From: Paenibacillus_AB hodogayensis
GTDB taxonomy: Bacteria > Bacillota > Bacilli > Paenibacillales > NBRC-103111
DNA length: 64,000 bases
Direction of reading: 5' to 3'
NCBI RefSeq assembly: GCF_039536325.1
Contig: NZ_BAAAYO010000014.1
Span: forward strand, 310,001-374,000
Both the position numbers and the translations under genes were made by a program. Positions within the stretch are counted from its first letter, which is position 1. Every line of letters starts with the position of its first letter. Positions 42,043 to 50,512 of this stretch are shown piece by piece. The notes under the pieces were generated by a model, which saw nothing but the letters and a program-made list of their open reading frames with translations, was not told the origin of the DNA and did no database searches.

Positions 42043-42566
42043 CTCGGTTTCAATATGCCCAAGTAAGCCGTCCAGGGGCCGACGTCCGTTCGGTAGCGCT
42101 CGGCCATGACCCGGACGATTTGCGCCGTGTGCGTTAAATCATGAATAACCCACGTAGAAAGCAGCTCTCTTAGCTTCACGATGCCGAATGCAGGATGCAG
42201 CCCGGTCCGTTCCAGATCCCTATCAGGGTCAACCTGTTGCTTCAGCAGGGCAATATTGTGCGATCGGATCGTTTGAAAATCAAGTAGCTTTTGTCCAAAC
42301 GACCGTTCCGGTCCGGCATTCAAATGAGAATAACGGTCGAATGGAGGGAACGGCTTGCTTTCCCCTTCCTGAAGAAGAAATTCCAGCCTCGGTATCCAGT
42401 TCGTTCGCTCCGCCTCGATGAGGTGCTCGATCACCTCCGTGACATTCCATGTCCCTTCGCCTTCGTTGCACAGCAGCCACCCCTCGGATAAACCAGACAG
42501 AAAATGACCCAAGGTTGCTGGCGTACGCTCCAGAACCTCAATCGCTTCTTCCATACGAAACTGCAT
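42039..42566 (-). CDS. DinB family protein
   Basis: A 175-residue four-helix-bundle protein of the DinB/YfiT-like superfamily of putative metal-dependent enzymes, some of which are thiol transferases. Three candidate metal-ligand histidines are visible in NVTEVIEHLIEAERTNWIPR and in STWVIHDLTHTAQIVRVMAE (HDLTH). ATG at 42566 follows AAAGGAG. It is coupled by ATGA to the truncated phosphotransferase downstream. The substrate is unknown. Confidence 0.88.
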   Translation of the reverse strand: MQFRMEEAIEVLERTPATLGHFLSGLSEGWLLCNEGEGTWNVTEVIEHLIEAERTNWIPRLEFLLQEGESKPFPPFDRYSHLNAGPERSFGQKLLDFQTIRSHNIALLKQQVDPDRDLERTGLHPAFGIVKLRELLSTWVIHDLTHTAQIVRVMAERYRTDVGPWTAYLGILKPR

Positions 42567-42715
42567 AGAGCTGCTGCTCCTTTCTGCGTTTACTTTGTTC
42601 TCACGCACTCCTTTTAACTATATCATAAACCAGTCGGCCTCCAGCCGGAGCGGATTTCAACGACTCGTAAATCCTGTGGAGGAGGCCGATTGCCAGACGG
42701 CACCCATCCAGACGG

Positions 42716-43900
42716 CTACTTCCGTTCCTTGTCGCCAGATACGGACTTCTTTTCTACCATATCAAACGTATCATGGCCGCAGGCAGGGCAGCCTTGATTT
42801 TTGAGCTGCTCGATAGTAGCCAGATCCCCTTGTATCCCGACATACACGGGCTTTGAGCATTGCTTGCATTGATACGTGCGCAGCGTTTGTCTCACCTCTC
42901 CCGTATACAGGGCGTCTGTAAAGACTCCTTGATGCTCCGGTTCCGTCTGGTCGGTCGTCCGAAGGATAAACATTTGACTTCGATTGGCGATCATTTCCGC
43001 TCCCTCATATTCGTTGAAACGCGGGAAATTGGCGCAGACCGTCAGTCCCATTCGGACAAACTCCCGCTGCATGGCCAAGGCAAACTCCGGCGACTTATGC
43101 GCAAAGGATAAGAATACCGGCAGTCCCTTTACCCGCTTCAATGCCTGAATGCCTCGCGACACGAACAAGCTCATCCCTTGGAGCGTATAGGGAGGATCGG
43201 TGAACACACCATCAAACTGCCCGCGCCATTGCTCCGGCAGCGGCTCTCGAAAGTCGACGGAATGACATTGCACAGGCAGTCCCCGTTCTTTCGCAATATC
43301 TGTAATGAATCGGACAAACCTTTCATCGATATCCATCACTTCCACCCTCGTAGCGGTATGGTTGCCACCCGGGAACAACCGCTGCAGCAGCAAACCGATC
43401 GACACGCTTACCAAATCGTCATCGCCTACGCACAAAATACGCTTCCCGATCAGAGCATGCTGCTTCAGACAAAGAATGGCCCGGCGCAGGCTCGTTTCCG
43501 GCGTACATTTGGACTGATCGATACGAACATCCACGGACGGCCGCAGCGGAAAAAGCGTCTCCAATACATCCAGAATATCGCGGTATTCCCCTTCCTCCTC
43601 TCCTTGATGGAGCAAGGCTTGATGAAGCGAACGATTCAGCCCGCCATACCCCCATTCCCGCTCGATCCAAGCCGATCCATCCGGCGTACATCGGACGCCC
43701 CGATCCTGCACCAGCGCTCCGGCCTTGATGAATTCCCGTTTGACGGCGGCGGCCACGGGAACGGGCAGCAATGTTTTACGCGCCAACTCTTTCGTGGATA
43801 TGCCGGGAAGCAAATAACATTCGATCAGCAATTGCTCCATAACCTGAGTGCCTTCTTGCAGTTCCAGATGCTCGCTCGCTTGTTCCATGTATGATTTCAC
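42716..43900 (-). CDS. Branched-chain polyamine synthase homologue (BpsA family)
   Basis: A 394-residue protein of the N4-bis(aminopropyl)spermidine synthase family. Family members transfer aminopropyl groups from decarboxylated SAM to make quaternary branched polyamines, best known in hyperthermophiles. There is an N-terminal winged-helix-like region (ISTKELARKTLLPVPVAAAV). The methyltransferase-like core follows, with the diagnostic GDDDL motif (KRILCVGDDDLVSVSIGLLL), VEVMDIDERFVRFITDIA and the FTDPPYT motif. The C-terminus adds a zinc ribbon (CKQCSKPVYVG, CPACG). GTG at 43900 has GGAGG 7 bases upstream. A 20-codon ORF ends two bases before it, and a 330-base attenuator-like leader precedes that. 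Confidence 0.82.
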   Translation of the reverse strand: MKSYMEQASEHLELQEGTQVMEQLLIECYLLPGISTKELARKTLLPVPVAAAVKREFIKAGALVQDRGVRCTPDGSAWIEREWGYGGLNRSLHQALLHQGEEEGEYRDILDVLETLFPLRPSVDVRIDQSKCTPETSLRRAILCLKQHALIGKRILCVGDDDLVSVSIGLLLQRLFPGGNHTATRVEVMDIDERFVRFITDIAKERGLPVQCHSVDFREPLPEQWRGQFDGVFTDPPYTLQGMSLFVSRGIQALKRVKGLPVFLSFAHKSPEFALAMQREFVRMGLTVCANFPRFNEYEGAEMIANRSQMFILRTTDQTEPEHQGVFTDALYTGEVRQTLRTYQCKQCSKPVYVGIQGDLATIEQLKNQGCPACGHDTFDMVEKKSVSGDKERK

Positions 43901-43902
43901 TT

Positions 43903-43965
43903 TTATCCCTCCGAGTGCGTTATTTGTCTTCGTCCCTCTTGACTAACATCCGTCGATCCCGACAT
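43903..43965 (-). CDS. 20-codon ORF coupled to bpsA
   Basis: ATG TCG GGA TCG... encodes MSGSTDVSQEGRRQITHSEG, stopping two bases before the GTG of bpsA so that its TAA overlaps the bpsA ribosome binding region. A strong GGAGGAG stands upstream of the ATG. It lies immediately after the second leader terminator. The peptide resembles nothing I know; translational coupling is the likely purpose. Its start sequence ATGTCGGGATCG nearly repeats that of the upstream 7-codon ORF. Confidence 0.55.
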   Translation of the reverse strand: MSGSTDVSQEGRRQITHSEG

Positions 43966-43990
43966 ATCATCACTCCTCCGTTTTAGACGC

Positions 43991-44029
43991 AAAAAAGGAC
44001 AGGGAATGAACATACGTCATCCCTGTCCT
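43991..44029 (-). terminator. Second leader terminator before bpsA
   Basis: On the minus strand AGGACAGGGA pairs with TCCCTGTCCT (perfect 10 bp, plus an inner TGA/TCA), followed by TTTTTT. It lies 26 bases before the 20-codon ORF, so read-through is required to express bpsA. Confidence 0.9.
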
Positions 44030-44061
44030 GTATCAAGTTGCCTAAAAAAGCGCCGTTAAAC

Positions 44062-44094
44062 AACAAAAATCCGCACTGAACTCAGCACGGATTT
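44062..44094 (-). terminator. First leader terminator before bpsA
   Basis: On the minus strand AAATCCG, CTGA and their complements TCAG, CGGATTT form a 28-base hairpin (44094-44067) followed by TTGTTGTTT. It is in tandem with the second terminator. Confidence 0.8.
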
Positions 44095-44139
44095 GGGCGC
44101 AATAGCATAGGCATCCCCTAAGGATTGGTTATCTCCGCT

Positions 44140-44261
44140 GTTCTTAACTAATTCCGAAGCTTTCAAATACCCACGAGCAAACAAACCCCTGCTATTTCAG
44201 CAGTTGGCTCGCCCATCGGACTATTGAAACCTTCTTCTATGGAATTTGATTAGTTAAGAAC
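44140..44261 (-). ncRNA. Structured RNA domain in the bpsA leader
   Basis: The exact 13-base arms GTTCTTAACTAAT (44261-44249) and ATTAGTTAAGAAC (44152-44140) close a domain of 122 bases. Inside are further helices: TCC/GGA, GAAG/CTTC with TTTC/GAAA, CGAGC/GCTCG, and a CTGCT-gaaat-AGCAG hairpin. I did not recognise a known riboswitch class. The 5' arm contains the last codons and stop of the 7-codon ORF. Confidence 0.6.
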
Positions 44262-44273
44262 GATCCCCGACAT
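44250..44273 (-). CDS. 7-codon leader ORF MSGIVLN
   Basis: ATG TCG GGG ATC GTT CTT AAC TAA, with GAGGAGAG 6 to 7 bases upstream, placed at the very 5' end of the leader about 20 bases after the predicted transcription start. Its final codons and stop lie in the 5' arm of the closing helix, so a translating or stalled ribosome would prevent that helix from forming. Confidence 0.5.
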   Translation of the reverse strand: MSGIVLN

Positions 44274-44302
44274 AAACTCTCTCCTCAGTGGAAATATGTT
44301 TA

Positions 44303-44332
44303 ATCTTATTACAACTCTTCTGCGGAAGTCAA
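44303..44332 (-). promoter_or_regulatory. Promoter of the bpsA leader transcript
   Basis: TTGACT (44332-44327), 18 bases, TAAGAT (44308-44303) on the minus strand, located just after the metallophosphoesterase stop. The predicted start near 44296 gives a leader of about 330 bases. Confidence 0.65.
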
Positions 44333-44362
44333 GCGAGCAACATCAAACGATCATAACCGATG

Positions 44363-45175
44363 CTACAGGGAAATGGTTTGCAGACAGTCGCGAATTTCTT
44401 CGACCGCCGACGCCTTTCGCCATTCTTTGCGATACCCCAAGCAAGCGCAGACCAGTTCCGTCCCCTGATCGGCAAATTTTTTCCGATAATGAACGTGGCC
44501 CATAATGCCGTAACGAACGCCGTAACGCCGGTACAGGTCAGCATACTCCTCGCTGCCCAGGAATGCGTTGAAGTAACGCCACTGGGGATGGGGCATCGGC
44601 ACTTTGAAATACGGATGAGTCAGCATGTGCGTAACCATCACGACCGGTTTCCCTTGATGTTCCGCCAAATCCCGCTCGATACGCTCGTAAAAATACCGGT
44701 GAATGTCTTTGTTGCTCATCCCCCACTGCACATAAAGGCTATCCTGCCACGTTCGGTCCATCGCGTGCATCCGTTCGAAATCCTCGAACGAATATTCCGG
44801 CTCGCCCATCGTGTAATCATACCAACCGGAGTTCCCGATCACCACCCAGCCGTTTGCAAGCTCGTAAGGCTTCTCGCTCAAGCATCCTTCGAACGTTTGG
44901 AACTGCCGGTAAATGTCCCACGTATCCCGAATGCCGTTGTCTTTGCTCCAGTAATCGTGATTGCCGGGAACGAACAGAACGGGATAATCGCACCGTTCCT
45001 GGAGCTCATGCAGGACGGCGAGACTGCGGTTCGCGTCGTTGGAAATATCTCCGGCGATAATGAGGCCGTCCAGTCCCTTCTCGGCGGCGACCTCCAGCAG
45101 CGCTTCTTCGATCGGCGGCTCGCCGGCAAGCTCGTTAAGATCCACATGCAAATCGGATATGACGCCTAGTTTCAC
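44363..45175 (-). CDS. Metallophosphoesterase
   Basis: A 270-residue calcineurin-like phosphoesterase with all metal-binding motifs: GVISDLHVDLN (D-x-H), LIIAGDISNDANR (GDxxx), FVPGNHDYW (GNHD), VVMVTHMLTHP and GIMGHVHY (GHxH). It hydrolyses phosphomonoesters or diesters; the substrate is unknown. GTG at 45175 overlaps the stop of the oligopeptide ATPase gene in a GTGA tetranucleotide. It is the last gene of the long operon beginning at 52857. Confidence 0.92.
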   Translation of the reverse strand: MKLGVISDLHVDLNELAGEPPIEEALLEVAAEKGLDGLIIAGDISNDANRSLAVLHELQERCDYPVLFVPGNHDYWSKDNGIRDTWDIYRQFQTFEGCLSEKPYELANGWVVIGNSGWYDYTMGEPEYSFEDFERMHAMDRTWQDSLYVQWGMSNKDIHRYFYERIERDLAEHQGKPVVMVTHMLTHPYFKVPMPHPQWRYFNAFLGSEEYADLYRRYGVRYGIMGHVHYRKKFADQGTELVCACLGYRKEWRKASAVEEIRDCLQTISL

Positions 45176-46152
45176 GGTTTATCGTTCGCCTCCTCGTATA
45201 AATGGCAGCTTACTTCGCGGCCGGGGCCTACGCGTCTTAACTCCGGAACCACGTTGCGGCATACGTTCGTCGCGAGCGGACACCTCGGATGAAACGCGCA
45301 GCCGCTTGGCGGATGAATCGGGCTCGGCACTTCGCCTTGAAGCGTCGTCCGTTCCTTCCTCTTCTTCACATCGGGAATCGACGAGAACAACGCCCGCGTA
45401 TACGGATGGAGCGGCTCCGCTCCCGCCTCTCCGGCTTCGAAAATTTCCACCATTTTGCCCAGGTACATGACGCCTACCCGGTCGCTTATATATTCCACGA
45501 CGTTCAGATCGTGGGAAATGAACAAATACGTCAAGCCCCGCTTCTGCTGCAGTTCTTTGAGCAGGTTCAAAATTTGCGATTGCACGGATACGTCAAGCGC
45601 GGACACCGCCTCGTCGATGACGATGAACTTGGGCGACAGCACCAGAGCGGCAGCGATTCCGACACGCTGCTTCTGCCCGCCGCTTAGCTCATGCGGATAG
45701 CGGCTCGCATAGTCGGGATCGAGCCCGACCTGCTCCAGCGTCTCGGAGACGATCCTTCTTCTCGTCAGCTTGTCCCCGACCCGATGGATGATGAGCGGCT
45801 CTTCGAGAGTCCAGCCGATCGTCTTCTTCGGATTCAAGGAGGAATACGGGTCTTGGAACACGATCTGGATGTCCCGCCGAAGCGACTTCATCTCGCTCCC
45901 CGACAATCCGCCGATGGGGCGGCCCCGGTACAAAATATCTCCTTGCGTTTGCTTCACGAGCTGTACGAGCAGTTGGCCTGTCGTCGACTTCCCGCAGCCG
46001 CTCTCGCCGACCAGCCCGAAAATTTCACCTTCGGCGATGTGGAAGGAAATGCCGTCTACCGCCCGCAAAACGTGTTGCTTCTCGAACAGCCCCTGCTTCG
46101 GAACGGGGTAATGCTTGGTCAGCGAGCTTGCCTGGATGAGTGCCTCGGTCAT
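45172..46152 (-). CDS. oppF: Oligopeptide ABC transporter ATP-binding protein, OppF type
   Basis: A 326-residue ABC ATPase. The N-terminus is LTKHYPVPKQGLFEKQHVLR. Walker A is GLVGESGCGKSTTGQ, the signature LSGGQKQRVGIAAAL, and Walker B FIVIDEAVSALD. The C-terminal OPP domain with its Cys cluster is visible (GCAFHPRCPLATNVC), as in peptide-transporter ATPases that may bind an iron-sulfur cluster. The start overlaps the oppD stop in ATGA. Confidence 0.94.
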   Translation of the reverse strand: MTEALIQASSLTKHYPVPKQGLFEKQHVLRAVDGISFHIAEGEIFGLVGESGCGKSTTGQLLVQLVKQTQGDILYRGRPIGGLSGSEMKSLRRDIQIVFQDPYSSLNPKKTIGWTLEEPLIIHRVGDKLTRRRIVSETLEQVGLDPDYASRYPHELSGGQKQRVGIAAALVLSPKFIVIDEAVSALDVSVQSQILNLLKELQQKRGLTYLFISHDLNVVEYISDRVGVMYLGKMVEIFEAGEAGAEPLHPYTRALFSSIPDVKKRKERTTLQGEVPSPIHPPSGCAFHPRCPLATNVCRNVVPELRRVGPGREVSCHLYEEANDKP

Positions 46153-47132
46153 ACCGCCCTCCCGCCGTCCGCATACAGGTGGCACCGTACCCGGTGTTGG
46201 GCCCCTACTTGCCATAATGCCGGAGCAGCCGACTTGCACGTGTCCGAAGCGCTCGGACAACGTCCCGCGAACGGGCATCCGGCCCCCCGATCGGTAATAG
46301 GGGGGACCCGGCCGGGAATCGTGTAGAGCGGACGGCCTCTCTTGTCGGCGCTTGGCAGCGACTGGAGCAGCGCGGCCGTATAGGGATGCTTGGGATGATC
46401 CAAAATCTCTTCTACCGAAGCGTCCTCCACGATCGTTCCGGCGTACATGACGATCACCCTCCGGCACACTTCGCGTATAACCCCGAGATCGTGCGAGATG
46501 AACAAAATCGCGGTTCCCGTCGATTCGTTCAAGTCCCGCAGCAAATCCAATATTTGCGCCTGGATCGTCACGTCGAGCGCCGTGGTCGGTTCGTCGGCGA
46601 TCAATAGCTTCGGCTTGCAGATCAAAGCCATCGCGATCATAATCCTTTGCATCATGCCTCCGGAAAGCTGGTGGGGATAATCGTTATACAATCGCTCCAC
46701 CCGGGACAGGCCGACCTTCGCCATCATGTCCATTGCCAACCTTTTTGCCTCCGGCTTCGAGACGGATAGATGGGCCATCGCCATCTCGGCGATTTGCTTG
46801 CCGACCGGCATGAGCGGGTTAAGCGCAGACATCGGATTTTGGAAAATCATCGATACTTGCTTGCCCCGCACCGTACTCCATCCTTCCCGGGACGACGCCT
46901 CCATAGGACGGCCGTCCAGCACGATCCCGCCTTTGGTCATCGCCGCGGTCTCGGGCAGCAAGCCCATCACGGACAAGGACGTCAAGCTTTTGCCGCATCC
47001 GGATTCCCCGACGATGCCGACCGTTTCCTTCTCTCCGACCTGGAACGTAATGTGCTGCAGCGCCGGATACGTTCTCTTCCCGATCGTAAACGCGACTTCC
47101 AAATCCCGCAGCTCCAGCAAAGCGTTTGCCAT
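46149..47132 (-). CDS. oppD: Oligopeptide ABC transporter ATP-binding protein, OppD type
   Basis: A 327-residue ABC ATPase. Walker A is GIVGESGCGKSLTSLS, the signature LSGGMMQRIMIAMAL, and Walker B LLIADEPTTALD. The C-terminal OPP extension with cysteines is present (GCPFAGRCPSASDTC). It pairs with OppF to energise dipeptide or oligopeptide import. ATG at 47132 begins 13 bases after the oppC stop. Confidence 0.95.
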   Translation of the reverse strand: MANALLELRDLEVAFTIGKRTYPALQHITFQVGEKETVGIVGESGCGKSLTSLSVMGLLPETAAMTKGGIVLDGRPMEASSREGWSTVRGKQVSMIFQNPMSALNPLMPVGKQIAEMAMAHLSVSKPEAKRLAMDMMAKVGLSRVERLYNDYPHQLSGGMMQRIMIAMALICKPKLLIADEPTTALDVTIQAQILDLLRDLNESTGTAILFISHDLGVIREVCRRVIVMYAGTIVEDASVEEILDHPKHPYTAALLQSLPSADKRGRPLYTIPGRVPPITDRGAGCPFAGRCPSASDTCKSAAPALWQVGAQHRVRCHLYADGGRAV

Positions 47133-47145
47133 GAGGACTGTCCCC

Positions 47146-47964
47146 CTAACCCTTTTTGTCGAAAACGTCTCTTAATCCGTCTCCCAGCAGATTGAATCCG
47201 AGCACCATCGCCGTAATGACCGCGCCCGTAATTAGCACGTACCACGGAGCGTTCACAATGAACGGCTGCGCCTCGCTCAGCATGCGGCCCCAGCTCGGAT
47301 CGGGCGGCTGTACGCCAAGCCCCAAGTAACTCAGCCCGGCTTCGGCCAGAATCGATCCGGAAAACCTCAGCGAAGCGGCCACGATAAGTGGCGACGTAAT
47401 ATTCGGCAAAATATGGCGGAAAATGATGCGCGCCGGCCCCGCCCCTCTCGCCACCGCCGCTTTGACGAAAACGAATTCCTTGTATTGAATAAATCCGCTG
47501 CGGGCGATTCTGGAAAACGAGGGGATGCTCATTACGCCAAGAGCCACGATCGTGTTGCCCAGCCCGGGGCCGAATACGGAGACGAGCATAATCGCCAGCA
47601 AAATGCCGGGAAACGCCAGCTTCGCGTCGATGATCCGCATCAATACTTCGTCCAGCCATCCTCCCGCGTATCCGGCGATCGCGCCGATGAGCAAGCCGAA
47701 GACCAACCCGATCGCCACGGACGTAAAGCCGATCAGAAAAGCCGTCTGCGTTCCTTCCATAATCCGGCTGAAAATATCACGCCCGAAATTATCCGTTCCC
47801 CACCAATGCGCAGGTTGAGGAGCGGCCAGGCGCAGCGACGTGTTCATCTCGTTGGGTGCATAAGGGGTGTAGAACAGGCTCGTCACCATAAGCGCCAGGA
47901 GCAGAGCGATCAGACTCGCGCCGATCAGCATCGGCTTGTTGCGGACTAGCAGTTTCCATTTCAT
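47146..47964 (-). CDS. oppC: Peptide ABC transporter permease, OppC/DppC type
   Basis: A 272-residue permease with an N-terminal cytoplasmic segment, a first helix (IGASLIALLLALMVTSLFYT), a periplasmic-side loop, and five further helices. The EAA-type loop VKAAVARGAGPARIIFRHIL is typical of the OppC subgroup. ATG at 47964 is preferred because AAAAGG lies 8 bases upstream; a GTG at 47973 would overlap the oppB stop but has the AAAAGG directly against it. Confidence 0.93.
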   Translation of the reverse strand: MKWKLLVRNKPMLIGASLIALLLALMVTSLFYTPYAPNEMNTSLRLAAPQPAHWWGTDNFGRDIFSRIMEGTQTAFLIGFTSVAIGLVFGLLIGAIAGYAGGWLDEVLMRIIDAKLAFPGILLAIMLVSVFGPGLGNTIVALGVMSIPSFSRIARSGFIQYKEFVFVKAAVARGAGPARIIFRHILPNITSPLIVAASLRFSGSILAEAGLSYLGLGVQPPDPSWGRMLSEAQPFIVNAPWYVLITGAVITAMVLGFNLLGDGLRDVFDKKG

Positions 47965-47969
47965 CTCGT

Positions 47970-48914
47970 TCACCTTTTCAGTCGAATGCGCGGGTCTATG
48001 ACCATATAGAGAATGTCGACGATAAAATTGATGCAGACGACGATGACCGCAATGTACAGCACCATCGTTTGCAGCAGCGGCAAGTCGCGCGTGCCGATCG
48101 AGGTGATCAGCAGATTGCCGAGCCCCGGCAGTGCAAACACATTTTCCACGACAATGCTCCCTCCAAGCGTATCGGCGATGAGCAAGCCCACAATCGTCAG
48201 CACCGGAATGAGCGAGTTGCGCAATATATGCCGGTACATGACGATGTTTTCGCGCAGCCCCTTGCTTCTGGCCGTACGTACGTAATCCATACGGGATTGA
48301 TCAAGCAGCGTATTGCGCAAATACCGGATCACGACGGCGATGCCGGGAATGGCGAGCGCCAGCGAGGGCAGGAACAACGATTGGAACGCCCTCACCGGAT
48401 CTTCGCTCCACGGAACGTAGCCGTAAGTCGGAAACCATCTGAACGTAACGGAGAACAGCAAGATCAGGATGAACGCCAGCCAGAACGACGGCACTGCAAG
48501 CCCCAGTTGGGTAAACATCGACAGCAGCAGCGCCGAGAACTTGCCGTCCTTCCTCGCGATATAGATGCCGAGGGGAACTCCCAGGAGCAGAGTGAGCCCC
48601 ACGGATATCAGCGCGAGCGACACCGTCACGGGCAGACGTTCCGACACGATGCTTTTAACCGGACGGTGGTAGCGGAGCGATTCGCCCAAATCCCCGGTTG
48701 TCGTATCCTTGATCCAGGACAAATAGCGTTCCCCCGCCGGGCGTTCCAGCCCCATCGTCTTGCGCAGCTCGGCGAGCTGGTGCGGGTCTGCATCGACGCC
48801 GAGCACGATCTGGGCAGGGTCACCGGGCAATATTTGAAAAACGAGAAAGGTAATGACCGACACAAGCAGCACAGTCGAAGCTAAGGTGGCCAGCTTCCGG
48901 ATGTAGTATCTCAC
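47970..48914 (-). CDS. oppB: Peptide ABC transporter permease, OppB/DppB type
   Basis: A 314-residue permease with six predicted helices. The N-terminal signature LVSVITFLVFQILPGDPAQI and the EAA loop YVRTARSKGLRENIVMYRHI are diagnostic of the OppB/DppB family. GTG at 48914 follows GAGGGG. It is the first permease after the binding protein. Confidence 0.95.
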   Translation of the reverse strand: MRYYIRKLATLASTVLLVSVITFLVFQILPGDPAQIVLGVDADPHQLAELRKTMGLERPAGERYLSWIKDTTTGDLGESLRYHRPVKSIVSERLPVTVSLALISVGLTLLLGVPLGIYIARKDGKFSALLLSMFTQLGLAVPSFWLAFILILLFSVTFRWFPTYGYVPWSEDPVRAFQSLFLPSLALAIPGIAVVIRYLRNTLLDQSRMDYVRTARSKGLRENIVMYRHILRNSLIPVLTIVGLLIADTLGGSIVVENVFALPGLGNLLITSIGTRDLPLLQTMVLYIAVIVVCINFIVDILYMVIDPRIRLKR

Positions 48915-48928
48915 CTAACCGCCCCTCG

Positions 48929-50491
48929 TTACTTCGTGTAGTACATAGCTGCAAAATCGTATTTCTGAATCGGGAACATTTTAAAGCCGTGCAAACTGTT
49001 CTTCATCGCCACCGAGCGGCTCGGATCCATAATGTATACAGCAGCGGCTTGTTCGGTCAGGATCGTTTGCGCTTCCTTGTACAGATCGGCCCGCTTGCTT
49101 TCGTTAATTTCCAGCCGGCCGCGATTGACCAGATCGTCGAATTGGCTATTGCTGAATTTGAAGAAGTTTTTGGAGTACGTCGTTTCGTAACGTCCCAGCA
49201 CCTCATGCGGATCGAGCTTGCCCGTCAAGCCGACGATCGTCGCTTCATACTTCGCTTTGTTGTACACGTCCTCCAACCAGCTGCTCCACTCGATTTGCTT
49301 GATCGTCGCTTGAATGCCTACGACTTTCAATTGCTCGGCGATGACTTGGGCCGTGTCGACATGGAACTTGTAGTTGGACGGAACGGTAATCGTCAGCTTG
49401 AAGCCGTTCTCTAAGCCCGCTTCCTTCAGCAGCTTTTTCGCTTGCTCGGTGTTCGGCGCGTAACGCGTGTCCAGTCCTTCCTTGTAGTACATTTTCATGG
49501 CCGGGCTCATATTCGAACCAAGCTTGACTCCGTTGCCCTCGGCTACCGTTTTGATAATGACGTCCTTGTCGATCGCGTAGTTGATCGCCTGGCGAACTTT
49601 AATGTTGTTAAGCGGCTCGACCGAATTGTTGAGCGCCAGAAGCTGAACCATGTTTTGCGGGCCGGATACGATATCGAACCCGTTCCCGAGCTGGAGCGCC
49701 CCTTGTGAGGAAATGCCCGGCACCATGTCGATATCTCCGGATTTCAAAGCGAGCACGGAGGCGTTCGGGTCCGGCATGAACTTGAATTCCACGCGGTCGA
49801 GCGTCGGTTTATGCTCCTTGTCGTAGAAGTTCTCGTTTTTCTCCAAAACCAGCTGCTGACCCGGCGTATACGCCGCGAATTTGAACGGGCCCGCGCCGAT
49901 CGGCTTCGAGCTTTGTTCCTCGTAGTCCTTCGGAACGATCGCCACGATATTGGCGGCCAGGAACGCCGCATCCTTCGCTTTAAGCTTTACGACTACGGTA
50001 TAATCGTCCGGCGTGTCGATCTTCTCGATGGCGGCAAACTTCGAGGAGAGCGGCGCCTTTCCGTTCAGACCGGATAATTTCGCATATGAGTAATAAACGT
50101 CCTTCGAGGTCAGATCCGCCCCGTTATGGAACTTGATGCCTTTCTTCAAGACGAACGTATACGTCAAGCCGTCCTCGGATACCTTGTACGATCCCGCCAA
50201 AGCCGGAATCAGATCGCTGTTCTCTCCGCCTTCGAAGAGGCCGTCGAACACGTTGTCCATCATCGAGCCGGTATCGGTCGCTGCGGACAAGTAGGGGTCC
50301 AGATTGTCCGGCTCGGTCGACATGGCTACCCGCACGGTGCCGCCCTGGACTTTCTCGCCCGATGCCGAAGAGGTTCCCTTAGCCGGAGCGGCTGGAGCGT
50401 TATTGTCGCTTTTGCTACAGCCGGCCATAACCATCGATGCGATCATCAGAGCGGAGAAGCCGACTACGAACGTTTTCCTAAGCTTCAACAA
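48929..50491 (-). CDS. oppA: Peptide ABC transporter substrate-binding lipoprotein, OppA/DppA type
   Basis: A 520-residue family 5 extracellular binding protein. A lipoprotein signal peptide with lipobox MVMAGCSKS (Cys about 25) is followed by an Ala/Pro linker. The mature part shows VRVAMSTEPDNLDPYLSAAT, YTFVLKKGIKFHNGADLTSK, NIKVRQAINYAIDKDVIIKT and a C-terminal RLEINESKRADLYKEAQTIL, as in peptide- or nickel-binding proteins. A TTG start at 50491 is suggested by AAAGGGG 9 bases upstream. It feeds OppBCDF encoded directly downstream. Confidence 0.93.
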   Translation of the reverse strand: MLKLRKTFVVGFSALMIASMVMAGCSKSDNNAPAAPAKGTSSASGEKVQGGTVRVAMSTEPDNLDPYLSAATDTGSMMDNVFDGLFEGGENSDLIPALAGSYKVSEDGLTYTFVLKKGIKFHNGADLTSKDVYYSYAKLSGLNGKAPLSSKFAAIEKIDTPDDYTVVVKLKAKDAAFLAANIVAIVPKDYEEQSSKPIGAGPFKFAAYTPGQQLVLEKNENFYDKEHKPTLDRVEFKFMPDPNASVLALKSGDIDMVPGISSQGALQLGNGFDIVSGPQNMVQLLALNNSVEPLNNIKVRQAINYAIDKDVIIKTVAEGNGVKLGSNMSPAMKMYYKEGLDTRYAPNTEQAKKLLKEAGLENGFKLTITVPSNYKFHVDTAQVIAEQLKVVGIQATIKQIEWSSWLEDVYNKAKYEATIVGLTGKLDPHEVLGRYETTYSKNFFKFSNSQFDDLVNRGRLEINESKRADLYKEAQTILTEQAAAVYIMDPSRSVAMKNSLHGFKMFPIQKYDFAAMYYTK

Positions 50492-50512
50492 GAGAAAAAC
50501 CCCTTTCGAATC

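Noticed and set aside
42630..42690. CGGCCTCC/GGAGGCCG inverted repeat between bpsA and the DinB gene
   Set aside because: The loop is long and the T-run is poor, so I did not call it a terminator, although bpsA needs one.
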